Shown in pieces: positions 22,301 through 33,742 of a DNA stretch of 64,000 nucleotides; positions within the stretch are counted from its first letter, which is position 1, and every line of letters begins with the position of its first letter. The DNA is taken from NCBI RefSeq assembly GCF_020740795.1, contig NC_067282.1, forward strand, positions 149,282,858-149,346,857, in the 5' to 3' direction. The position numbers and the translations under genes were made by a program. Source of the DNA: Apus apus (Eukaryota; Chordata; Aves; Apodiformes; Apodidae). The notes under the pieces were generated by a model. That model ran no database searches. It worked only from the letters and a program-made list of their open reading frames with translations, and was not told where the DNA came from.

Positions 22301-25300
22301 TTGTAAGGTCTTAGAGCAGTAATTTGGTTTCAATCCCATAAAAACTTCCATCTCGTGTGACTCGAGGCTTGTCTAGAACAGCAGTGCAGTGTGTTTGCCT
22401 TGGGAGCAAGTGATGAAGCCTCAGGCTAGGGACACAGGGTCATAGGCACAGGTCTCTTCCTCCAGCTCTACAGACTGCCTGGGACAGACACCAGTGCAGC
22501 TGGGCTGTACCCCCAGAGGACAGGAGCATTCCATGTGTGCAGGTCTCTACCCGGTATTGACTCTGAAACATCTTATAAAAATCAGACTTACTTCTGACTT
22601 TTTACTTTGTTCTGCCAATTCATCTTTTTATTAGAGTATTATTTATTTGAGGCAGGTGCTATCATTTCTGCTATCTGTGGGCTCCTGAAGGGAATATTTT
22701 CAATTTCAGCAAAACTATAGTTGTGTTTTCTTTTAATCCCTGAAAATGTTCTTAGCAGTATTGGGAGTTTGTCAAGGTTTAACGCTGGGCCACCAATTAA
22801 ATTAAAGCTTTGTTAAAACATTTTTCTCTTTATACAAAGAGTAAATAAAATAAAATAATCTACTTACTAATATTTATAATTATCTCAGTTTATGAGATGA
22901 TGCAGCCTTTAAAAATCCGGTTGGTTTTGTCCCATTTTGTCATCTGCCAAATAATTTGACAAAATTGCCATAAACTCACATTTTTGCTCAAAAGAGTTAG
23001 TTTTCTTCATTCTTTGCTGTCAGAGAGGTCATGTATCTTTTCAGGCCTGAAGAATTGCTATCAGCTATTTAAATGCAAGGCCACAAAGACAAAGCCAGAC
23101 TCAGGCTGCAGTGAGCTGAACCAGGGTGATTCAGGACCAAAGGAGCTGCAGCACATAATTAAACAGTAACTGTGCCTTACTCCAGAGACTTTGTATCCTG
23201 CAGTGTCAACTGCTTTACCCATGAGGAAGGGGCATCCACACAGTTATCAGAGGTATAGCAGGAACAAGGAGGGTGAAAATCGTTATCGAGTGACACTTCA
23301 AAAGTGTTTTTTCCCCTTCTGCTGAGGCAGGGAACATGACTAAAGATGGCTGCTGCCAGCTCCCCGCTGCCGAGGGAAGAGGATGCATCCCAGCTTCCCA
23401 GCTCTCGGGGCTGGGAGGAAAAGAAAGGGCAGAGCTGGGCATCGGTCTCTCTCCTTGGCGCTAATGGCAGCCGCCTTTGCTTGTGCTCCCTGCAGCTGGG
23501 CTCGGAGCCAAGGGAATTATGTACAGCCATGGTTGTGGGCTGAAAGGAGGAGGAGGAAGGGTAATCTTTCTCAGGGCTTCTTGCACCTCTCTCTGATGTT
23601 GTCCTGAGAAGCAAGTTTCTCTTCACCTCGTAGCGGGGATCCAAGCTCCTGTCCCCCAGCTCACAGTACTAAAACAGGTACGGAGAGATGCTGTTAGCTC
23701 ATTTTTGGGACAGCCAGACAAATCTGGCATGAAGTAGCCATCTCGTTGTGTTGGCCTTTAGACAAGGAGGTGTTACACCCCCACCCGATGCTGCTGAGCA
23801 GCAGGAGGAGGGAAAACCTCGAAGTTAGAGCCTCCGCAGTTTGGTGGGTTAGTCACTGAGCAGGAGCTGGTGAGGCAGCACAGGCCTCACTGGCAAGTTT
23901 TCAGTTGTGGTGTCAGCAACCTGAAAGTGATTTTTATACAAGGTCATGTTGAATTTGATGGGAGAGGAACCATCCTGCAAAATCTACTGACAATAAGAGT
24001 TATTTTTGCCAACTTTAAGAGAAGTACCTCAAAGGAGCAGCCTATAGGGAAGAGGCAGCATGGTCATGAGGCTCTGTGGGCACAAGGCAGTTTGGTGGTG
24101 AATGAGGAAGATGCACACAAGGACATACTTGTACCGACAAAGGCAGCACCGCAGCGTGTCTTTTACTGTGGGCAAATAGGAAGAAGGAATGGAATGGCCT
24201 GGAGCTGCCACAACCTCTCTTGCACTGCCTGAAAACCAGAAGCACACAAAGCAGTCTCATGGCAGAGCCTCTGAAGGGTTCTCAACAGCCCTTTTTGAAG
24301 TCCTACACAAATGCCGTTGCCCTGGTGTGGCAGTGCAGAGTGTGCATGCAGAGGAAAATACTGAAGTTTGAGTAGCTGCCTGGGTTTGAAAAGCATTTTT
24401 TTTTTCTGCAGGATGTGTTTGGTCATGTCTATTAGTATATTATTGGCTTCCAGTGCTGAAATGAAGTCATACGAACTTTTACCTTCTATAAACCAGATAG
24501 GCAGCTTTCCCAAGACTCCAGGCTTCTGCTCTCCCTTCAAGCCTGCTGCCTGTGCTGGTAGCCTGATGTCTCTGGAGGGTGGCTTATGGAAAGGAATCTG
24601 ACACCGTTTCTGTGCCTTTGAAGGTGTTCCTGGCTCTGGCAACAGCAAGGCCTGTTTCCCTTTATTTCTTGTGTGTCCCTTCACTCAGTGGGGTGGTTTC
24701 CTGTCAAAACTTGTGGGGTTACTTTGCAGCCTTCCCACCTATCCTTTCTCCTTGCTTTGGCCACAGGGACCTCTGTGAGCATAAACTTATTTCTGCCCAC
24801 GTGCATGCCCTTGAAAAGTAATCTCAGGGTGGAAGTCTGTATATTGTAGGAATACTCAGGGACTCCCAGCAAACTGAAGGACTCATATTTCATAGTTGGT
24901 CATACTTTGTCAACATTTGCCCTGAAGACCTGTAACAGTAAATTCTGTTGAGCCTGGTGCAGCCTCTAAAGTCCTCAGGGGATGCATGTTATAGCTTCCA
25001 GAAAGAGGAACAGCAGAGTCAAATCCATGTAATGCTGTACCTCATCTGACTGGAGGGAATAAATTGGAAGTAAGGAAGAGCAAGAACAGGAGTGGTTGAG
25101 TACCCACTGTGGAGTGACAAAGGTTCAAGTAGCTCCATGGCTGTTGACTTGCTACATTGGACTTGTACCAGCATGGAAGAGATCTGTGTAGGCCTGGGAC
25201 TCCACCAGGGTGAACGGGGTTGTAGGACTGGACATCAGAGAGCACAGTTTGAGCCATGCAGTAACAGAAATTCACATGAATGATTGATTTTACACACATG

Positions 25301-25726
25301 AAGACTCCTTTCAAAGCCAGTGGAAATACCTGAGTGCTTAAATCTTTGCCAGACTAAGACTAAGAAATTAATGTAATTTCTGTGTTTCGGTTGCCCACAT
25401 GAGATGATTTTTTAATTTTGATGTACCATGATGGAGAGGGGAGAGAATATTGTGGGGAGCTTTGCTGTGTGCGTAGGAGCGTTTCAGCCTCTGTTGTTTA
25501 AAAACAAACAACAAATGAAACGAAGAAGCAACAGCTAAGTTTGAAAGCAAGAAAGGATTTTCCTGCTAAGTAACCTCAGACTGAGCGTGTTTTAACAGAA
25601 ATGCTACAGAACACTGTCTGCTGGAAACTGGTGCTTAATCTAGTTTTATATGTTGGAAGTTTATCTTTTTATGCAAAGACAAACAGGGGGAAAAAAAAAA
25701 AAAAGAGCATCTTTGTTCTTTTGCAG

Positions 25727-25813
25727 AGAGTTGGATTGAACGATGTCTCAATGAAAGTGAAAACAAACGTTATTCCAGTCACACCTCCCTGGGGAATGTT
25801 TCTAACGATGAAA
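25727..25813 (+). CDS. RFX4: RFX4 coding exon 2 (residues 15-44, split ends)
   Basis: The acceptor TTTTGCAG is followed by codons giving (E)[18 protein letters not shown] and then [10 protein letters not shown]. The exon ends after the first base of codon 44, with donor GTAAGT. It enters and leaves in phase 1. The segment is the acidic/polar leader in front of the DNA-binding domain and has no domain of its own that I recognise. Confidence 0.95.
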
Positions 25814-28800
25814 GTAAGTAACTTGTCATTCATTTAAAATTAATGTGCGTGCCCAAGTTCTGGCTGTATATGTTGCTGGTGATATTTTTAGTACTCTGTT
25901 GTTTGTATGGTCAACCCACTTGACACGTTAAACAGTTTTGTTAATTTGTTTTTTTATGGAACATTCGGTATTTTGCATTAGTTAAAAGGAAGCACTACTA
26001 TCTATTAGCTAAAACAACCAGGAGAAATTGTGTATCACTGAACAAAGGTTGGATGACCTCTACAATGTGCTGTTAGTATTAGCTGTTGCGTAAAACCATC
26101 TGTTTTTCTTTTCACTGGTGATCCCCATGCATTTGAAGTACAAGAAAAATTGTGCCCTTTTTCAGAACTACAATATCAAATCTTACACATGCAATATTTC
26201 TTTTAAGAATTAAACAATAATCAGATTAAAAAATTACATATTATATCATTATATTGCTTCCTTTCTAGTCATAGAGAGGGAGCAATTATAAATCTAGCTG
26301 ATTTTAAAATAGATACTTTTTCTTATCTCTTCTAGTTATGGTAACTTTAGGTCTTGATTTTTTTAACAACAGCAGGTCATTAAAACAACCTCCAAATACC
26401 ATGAAATATCATTTTTTATTTTTAAAATTGTAAGACAGTTTTTAGTTTAGTATTTAGTTTTCCCTGTTTATGCATTTTCTGCTTCATTTCCCAAAAGCAA
26501 AATACTTTTCACATTTTCTTCCCTGTATTTCATATGTTAGTTTAAGTTACAGGATATTAATGCAGACTAAATGGTTTAATTTAGAAACACATTTTTATAA
26601 TATTCAAGGAAGTAAGTTTAGAAAACATATTTTTAATTATTTCTTAATTGCTGAATGTCCCTTTTAATTTTTTTTTTTGCATTTTAAGAGAATTATTTTA
26701 TTTTGATGTCACAGTGAAATTACATGCCCTGCAGAAGAGTGTTTCAGTAGATGATGGGATTTGTTATACTAGGGCCCTACTCTTGTTTGTCCATGTTTCT
26801 CTTCTGAGGGAATATCTCTTCTGAAGGAGTAAGAAGATGTTAGAAACATATTATTTATTAATGACTCCCAAGCTAAGGACAGTGGATAAGAATCCTAAAG
26901 ACAGACAATAAAATTTGGCCAGGTTTGTGTTTTTTGGTTTTTAAAAATTAAATAATTATAAATCAGTTTATCTTTAAAAATAAAATTGTAGTAAATTGTG
27001 GTGTAAACCAAAAGCACCTTCTAGTTAATTGGCATTTTACAAGAACCTGTGGGACTTAGGAAATTCATTTCACTGTGATGCTACTGAAAAAGTGATGGAA
27101 AGAACCTGTGATGAAGGAGACATGTATTCGGACTCTTAGCAGGGTCAGAATTTCAGGATTCAACCCTGTTGACTTTGGTGAGCTTTAATTAGGCTCAGAG
27201 TTCAAGGCAGTATTGTCAAGGTGATTATTTAACACCCCTAGACAGATTAAAAAATTGTGTGGTGTCATGATTTTAAGTCTCCTTCTGTGTTCTGTTCTAG
27301 ATCTTTTGCCCTGCCTCGTTTGTCACAAAACTAGTGGTAGTTTGTTATATGGTGCTTTCAGTTGAAATGTGAGCATGAGAAAACTGCCACCTTCCTAGGG
27401 ATAGTAAGAAGTGGGCCTGCACGGGTCAGCAAGAGCAGGTATTTCAGACAATGACATTGAGAAGATTGGACGGTTGCTCAGTCTGTTTTCTGGTGCTGGA
27501 ATTAAGGGGCAAGCAATGATAATAAAAGACAGTAAATTTAGAACTGATAAAACAAATGTATAAATGCATTGACCCCACAATTTCTGTGCAGAAGATGTTG
27601 TCATAGTAAATAATGGAAAGCCAAGTAATGGAAAGCCAAGAGTTGGGTGGATATAATCTAGCTCCCTTCTTAAGAGCCATTTCTTCTAGATGCTTCCTTC
27701 ACACTGATATCAGCATTTCTGCAGTGCAGACAGGAGAACTTATCCACCTGAAAAATCATCCTTGTTTTGGGGAGTGAAGGGAAGAGGAGAGGTATAGGAA
27801 AGAAAAATAAACCACTTGCCCTGCAATAAGAAGACCAACAATCTGTGAAGTCCAGAAGAAACTAAAAGTTTCACCTCAGAACTCATTGTACTGTGTGCTC
27901 CTTCCCAGCCCCCCCTCGCCCCGAGTTCTTTCTGACCTTTCTCTAACAGTGCCCACACACCAAACAAAAAGTTTCCAAACCATCGTGTCACTCTGTCCAA
28001 CCTTTGCCATATGTTTACAAACAGCAGGAGGTGAAAGATTTTTTTTTAGTAACTTTATTTGAATTCTTTGGAGTGGTAGCAAAATTGCTGTTGTCAACCT
28101 AGTTCCAGTTTTCATCTGCAGCCAAAAGAAGGCGTCATCCCTCTTGACTACTAATTTTTTTGTCTTTAAATACATTAGGTAGCTGTTGGCTGGACTCTAT
28201 CAGAGAAAATGTGGCTTTCGTGTTGGGTTTTTTTTTGACCTTGCATTCAGTGAAAACTACGAAGAAGTGCACTGTGAACTGATAATGTTCTTTCTCAGTA
28301 TCATACTTGCACTCATGACTGTTCCTTCTGGCATGTTTTTGTAGTTCATAGGGTTTTAGGACAAGAGCAATAGTGCTGTTTGTCTCTTTTTCTATAGCTG
28401 GAGTATGCCACAGAACCACACTTCAGGCCACAGGGCTCCTTTGCAATCTTCTGTTCTGATCCAGGCACCTCCAGGCCTCTTGAACCTGTGTTCCATTGTG
28501 AGGGGAGGCAATGACTCACAGCTGAGGGTTCCCATGGTCTCACTGCTTCTTGGGGCCTTTCTTATCCTCTTTGGAATCCTTTATGACCTCATCCAAAACG
28601 CAGCTTTTACACTCTCATATTAAAATTATAGGTAAATTTTATTTCAGGTTCAAGTTATTAAAACATTTTTCCTTCCACCACTTCCACGCTCTACATATTA
28701 GTCAAAAGATCCACAGGAAAATGACTATCTAATAATAACTAAAAAACCCCCACAACATTTCCTGTGTGTGGTGCATTGAGCCAGATTCTCCAAATTGAAG

Positions 28801-30332
28801 CAGGGGTCTGGAAGAATACAATTCAAGGATTATGAAAGTTTCAGCATCACTTCCCTGGGAAAGTAGTCATCACATTACGTGATGAAGTGGAAAGGCTGCT
28901 TGTCCAAATTTTTTTTCATATTTAAAATGTGAATGTGCAGACAACTGATGTGAGGTAAAAAAAGAGATTCAGTCTACTTTTTGCATGTCAAAAGCAGTGT
29001 TCAAAATCCATGTTCAAACTGGCTGAAATGGAAGATTTTTCCAGTAGTTTATTTTTTGTTGTTGTTGTTTCAACCAAACATCTTATTCTTCCATTGAAAA
29101 AAAAGTTTAAAAAAGAGATACTTGATTTCATGGCAATATTCATTGGGGAAAATTCTTTCTTTTTCAATTATACTTAATTAGAAAAGCATGCTCCCATGTT
29201 TCGCAGAGGATTTTTGAAAATCCCACTCTTTTAAAAGCACGGAATACATGGTAATGAGCCTGAATCTTATATATGGCTACATGTAAGTAAGAGAGAAAGT
29301 AGATTCTTACTATCAATTAATTTTTGCTAAAGGGAAATTCTTTTTGAAAACAGTCAGAACCTGGACTGCAGAGGCTATAAAGGAAGAGGCTATTCCTCTG
29401 AAAAGTGGGATGAACTAAGAGAAAGATTTTGTCCATATAAAGCTACTAATAACATGTTAACTCCTTTAGTGGCTTGGAGACACATGTAGGCCCCACTGGA
29501 AAGCACAGAACTCTTCTATTATCTCCACAGTGGAAAGCAGAGCTTTAACTCCACTTTAGTTATGACAAACAGAGTAACATGAACATCATAGAAAAAGGTG
29601 CCCTAATGCAGGGTTTTCACTTTGTGGATGTTCTAGATAAGGTGTTTCAGGCAGCATGCCTGAAGAGGTGCTGAGTGTAGCTCCTACTGTCTCTGTGTCT
29701 TGCTCTAACAAGCAAGAAATCCCTCAAGCTGGACCTAAAACTAGATAGTTAAAGGATACTAGTGCAAGTTCAGGGAAAGCCATGAAATATGCACAAGGTA
29801 CAGGCAGAACTCTATTCTGGTGGCTTTGAAACAGAATTTTGAAAGGGGAAGGACAGAGCTGTTAGCAAAGAAACTTTCACAGAGTTTGAGAAGAAAAACT
29901 TTATCTGATATTTCTGGGAGCCAAGAAATACTGTTTTTCTAGTACATAGATTATCCCAGTTTTTCATCTGTTTCAATGCCTCTCCTGTGCTGAGAGTTTT
30001 ACTTGCAAATGTCTGAGCTAGGATCTGCTTTCAGCTTGGGTTGAGTACCACATTTCCTACTGAACCACAGGTATGCTGAAGATATCTCTCCTTGGAATGC
30101 TGCAAGTCTTTCTACTGGTAATGGACTGAACAGACTAGATCTGCTCCTAGCAGCAGGTTTCCCCCTGAAGTGCTGTGCTGCTGCCACATGTGTGAAGACC
30201 TGCAAGATGTGCATCAGGAGCAGGGCTTTTCCTCATGAATTCAGGTCCTTTTGCATTTGTCAGAGAAGAATTGACAGCTCTGTTCTTTGATGGTGCCTTG
30301 AAGCAAGACTTCTTTTCAGTGTCTTTATTTCC

Positions 30333-30351
30333 TTTTTTTTTTTTTTTTTTT
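30333..30351. repeat. Poly-T run in intron 2
   Basis: About 19 consecutive T followed by TCTCTCTCCACAG. The T/C run followed by CAG looks like a splice acceptor, but the codons after it do not match any RFX4 segment I know, and a stop follows soon after, so I do not call an exon. Confidence 0.8.
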
Positions 30352-32439
30352 CTCTCTCCACAGAATGGATTGAGTTTTAAGAGTATCGATTTTTAGATGG
30401 TGTAGGTTCATTCACCTACAGTGTTGTTTTGATGGGGACTGATAAAATGACAGGCCAAAACATAAGGCAAGACAGCTCTTTCATGCTGTACAAACAGATC
30501 TGGGATCAGACCTAAGTCAAGAGTTATGCAAAATACGCCCTGCTCAATAGGGAAGCTGTTATGTGCTCTGCAACCAACAAAAACATGAGTAATAGGGCTA
30601 TTTATTATTTTTGCTAGTAAATTATCTGGTAAGTTTATACTGTTAAACTATACAAGGCAGAATAAAGTGCTTGTGTATGTAATACTGAGAGTTTGTATTT
30701 CTAGGTCCACTCTATTCCTATACCACCTGCAATTCTTTCCATCTGTCCAATACAAAGTGAAGGCTTTCTGAAAATCAGTATTTCAGCTAGCTCCTGGTGA
30801 AAATGAGAAACATTTTGACTGACAGTTGGTCCAGTTGCAGAAAACAAACTAATAAAAAGGTTTGATTTCTTGTAAAGAGACCTGATTTGGGGGGAGACAA
30901 GCACTATCTAAAAATTTAGTTTTGTTGAAAATTCAGTTCTTACTTGGTAAGAGCTGAGTGTGGTTGGCTGGTAGAGTGTCTGAGGGTAGGTTAGGTAAAG
31001 CACCTGCTCACAGGTGGTCACTCTTAATGTGAGTGAAAAACAGCTGGGTGAGGGATGGAAGAGATGTAGAGACTCTAATATTGTAGAATTTGGTTTGTTA
31101 GTGCCACTCATCCAGGGGAAAACGCAATATAGTTAGCACAAGTGAAAGGCATCTAATAACAGAATTTTGAATACTAAACCCTTTAAAACAAGAAAGGTAA
31201 TAAAAATATATATTCTGGGGAGGGGGGGGTGGCACATGTTGGATTCACAGGTAGAGGTCATCCATGGATTTCTGCAGCTTAGTTAGATGAGATTATTTAG
31301 GTCAGTGGCTTTCCAGTTTGCATCCCCCTAGCCTCACTTCCAGCAAGGTAGAATCAACTGTGGAGCGAACTTAAATCAGTGGGTGATAGGCTTTGGCACT
31401 GACATAGAAAATGCTGATTAAGAAAACGGATGACTTTCACCTGGGTAGCAATAACCTTAAGTTGAACAAGAACATGGTGAGGCAGAGGAGGAGGACTGGC
31501 CCCCTACATGCTGTTGATACCTAACGGTGTCGGCTTTGGTGGTTGTACCTTCTTGCTGTGGTGTCTCTCTCCCTGCAACAGCAAAGGCAGAGTCCCTCCT
31601 GTCCATAAACAGTGGCTACAGTAATTTTTGTTTCCGAAGCAGGTTAAACCCCCTGCCCCAGCCAGCACTTCACCCCCAGCAGCGCTTTGCTGAGACGGAC
31701 CATTTGTAACTACTGGTAGGCAGGCTGCTGGCTGCGGGACACCCATGGAAGGGTGAAGGAAGCTGCAGCAGCCTCTGTGCCCCGAGCCCAGGGAGCTGCC
31801 TAACACCCTCTCAGCCCGGATGCCTCTTTGTGTCCCTGGCCAGGATGTTGGGGAAGCCACAGCAGGATGTAGGATGGGGCTCTTGGCCCTCCAGGGTGAC
31901 CGCAGAGCCTTCCTTGCAGGGGCTTGCTTGCCCTCCCAGCAGGTGCTCTCCCAACTCTGAGCTGGGCTCTCTTGTCCCCTATCACCTGGAGAACTGTGAA
32001 TCCCAACTCCAAAGGCTCTTCCCACCTCAGAGCAGGGCAGACATGACCGCTGCCTCCTCCCTAGGGAAGGCCGGAGTCAGCCGTGCTCTGAGGCAGTCCG
32101 TGCGCTCAGTTAAGGGCAGAAAAGACGAAACAGCTGGGGCTGTGAGAGGGGACAGCCCCAACTCTATTATCCACACCGTGGTGGTTTAAACCCACGCTGC
32201 ACAGCTCTGCAGAGAAGGCGTTTGTCCCACCCCTGGTGGGGCTGGGGGCTGCGCCAGGGGCCGGCAGCAGCCGGGGACGCTCAGCATTCAGGCCCTGCCT
32301 GCCGGGGGTTTGTTGGATGCCGACCGTTTGTTTAGGAGAAACAAATGAAAAACACAATTTAAAAGTGATTTGAAATGTGTATGTTGGTCCCATGCGCTGA
32401 ATAAAAGCGGGGCCCTGAAAGGCAGGGAAGGAGTGTGCG

Positions 32440-32475
32440 ATCCAATAATTAGAGGCCCATTGTCATGCAGATGTA
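32440..32475 (+). promoter_or_regulatory. SOX-POU-like composite site next to a homeodomain core
   Basis: CATTGTCATGCAGAT at 32458-32472 matches the SOX2-POU composite element (CATTGT, one variable base, ATGCAAAT), with a single departure in the POU half (ATGCAGAT for ATGCAAAT). TAATTA lies six bases before it at 32446-32451. SOX2 with POU3F factors controls many neural progenitor genes, and RFX4 is expressed in neural progenitors, so an enhancer role would fit. Binding itself is inferred. Confidence 0.4.
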
Positions 32476-33136
32476 GAAGAGGGGCTGCTCGCAGTGTCTG
32501 CGGGTAACTGTAAATCTGGATTTTCCTGACATTCAGGGGACCTGCCTTGCAGGCTGGAGGGTGTTCACTTAACACAACTTGCCCTGTATGTCATGGGAGA
32601 AGTATTGTGGTGTGAGGGCTACAGACCGCGCCGTCCACAGTGGGGTTTTATTTGTGTGTCGGTTCTCAGGACTGCACCAAAGTCCTCCCAACGGGCTCTG
32701 GCGTTCAGAGGAGATAGTCCAGCTCCCTTCAGATTCAGCATCCCAAAGTCTCACTTAAATAACCTCTAAAAGTTGATTGTATGAAGAAGAGAAACTTGCA
32801 GCATGGTGGACAGATGCAGTGGTTTACCTCATTGTTTAGGAATCAAAGCCTTTTACACTTAACACCTTCATCAGGGTCGAACTTGTCAAAATATCAAACT
32901 TGGTTATGACAGTGTTTCCCAAATAATTCCTTTCTGGAGATGCTAATTGTATTTCACTCCAGCTTTCACCTAGGAACGTTTTATATGCTTCGCAAATCAC
33001 AGTTGAACAGGAATTATCCTATGCATACTTTTAAATTGTTTCAAAAGAACTAATGTGAACTAGGGAGGATCCAATATTTTAAGAGTTTCTTTATTCATCT
33101 GTTACTGAAATTTTTTGAAATTTGGCAAATCAGAGA

Positions 33137-33150
33137 GTTACCTTGGAAAC
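33137..33150. promoter_or_regulatory. X-box-like RFX site in intron 2
   Basis: GTTACCTTGGAAAC is an imperfect inverted repeat, GTTACC against GTTTCC on the other strand, with a two-base spacer. It fits the RFX X-box consensus with one mismatch, A for the pyrimidine of the right half-site. A possible target for RFX4 itself or for a paralogue. Sites with one mismatch are expected by chance in tens of kilobases, so the call is tentative. Confidence 0.35.
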
Positions 33151-33681
33151 AGTTAATGAGAAATATCAGAAAAATTATTTTTTAAAATTAAGTATATTAT
33201 AGAATGTTTTTAATTTCAGTTTTTCATGTTCAGAATTAATATTTCTACATTTATAAATATCTAGGACATGTCATATGTTAGGATCACAACAGTGGATGAA
33301 CACTGTTAAGTTAAATGCCTCATCTAATATAAAACATGTTCCCTTAAAGCAGGTGAGAGTGTTTTTATTTTTGATATGATGCTAGAGATCTAGGAGTTGA
33401 TTTTTTTTTTTCACCTAAATTTAACCTTTCCAATGTAAAAATTCCTATGCACCACTCTGCTCCTACTGTCAGTGCTGTTTGCAAGGTTTATTGCCCAAAG
33501 CAGTATCTACAGATGCTAGATTAATGAACACTGTTATTTACATTTCCACTATTTAGACAAAATTTGGAGAAAGCTTTGGCACTGGAGAACACTTTTTTTG
33601 TCAGATAACTCCTTACCAGCTCATAAATGCCCGAGCAATTCTCACTGACGTTATATCTTATGTTTTTTTGTTTCTTAACAG

Positions 33682-33742
33682 ATGAGGAAAAAGAAAATAA
33701 TAGAGCATCAAAACCACACTCAACACCAGCTACACTGCAATG
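33682..33742 (+). CDS. RFX4: RFX4 coding exon 3 (residues 44-64, split ends)
   Basis: Acceptor TTTCTTAACAG, donor GTAAGA. It encodes [19 protein letters not shown] after the split codon 44 and ends with the first two bases of the Trp-64 codon. The acidic and basic linker gives way to the start of the RFX DNA-binding domain, where ATLQW is the beginning of the first helix. Only 61 bp, it is one of the two shortest internal exons of the gene seen here. Confidence 0.95.

Larger units (their letters stand above)
6049..25726 (+). other. RFX4: RFX4 intron 1 (about 19.7 kb)
   Basis: Donor GTAAGT, acceptor TTTTGCAG. The first 3.5 kb are CpG-rich. The next kilobase or so has homeodomain-type words. 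After about 10 kb the sequence is ordinary AT-richer intron. It holds one 5'-truncated CR1 fragment (16191-16336), poly-A runs at 12982-13003 and 15370-15390, and an AAAC-type patch near 10449-10470. Around 23340-23540 GC content rises again without a recognisable exon. I found no open frame resembling a known protein. Alternative RFX4 first exons could lie here, but I cannot support one. Confidence 0.85.
25814..33681 (+). other. RFX4: RFX4 intron 2 (about 7.9 kb)
   Basis: Mostly AT-rich unique sequence, with a poly-T run at 30333-30351. A local GC-richer block at about 31500-32750 interrupts it and carries a SOX-POU-like composite site. An X-box-like palindrome lies at 33137-33150, about 530 bp before exon 3. 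The 173-codon minus-strand frame at 31504-32025 in the GC-richer block resembles no known protein and I treat it as chance. I found no alternative exon. Confidence 0.85.

Noticed and set aside
23177..23644. 155-codon minus-strand open frame and GC-richer patch in intron 1, with an AAGATGGC word near 23344
   Set aside because: The word resembles a YY1 site, but a single 8-mer is not enough. The frame has no recognisable similarity, so I call neither a gene nor an alternative promoter.
24163..24684. 173-codon minus-strand open frame in intron 1
   Set aside because: I recognise no family or motif, and an intronic antisense gene would need transcript evidence.
26043..26070. GGTTGGATGACCTCTA word resembling the CR1 3' region on the plus strand
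   Set aside because: The similarity is too short, and the upstream and downstream CR1 sequence is missing.
30300..30400. T-run followed by CTCTCTCCACAG, resembling a splice acceptor
   Set aside because: The downstream codons reach a stop quickly and resemble no RFX4 exon. The T-run is more simply a homopolymer.
31504..32025. 173-codon minus-strand open frame in the GC-richer part of intron 2
   Set aside because: There is no recognisable domain, the composition follows the local GC content, and an overlapping frame on the + strand is also open.
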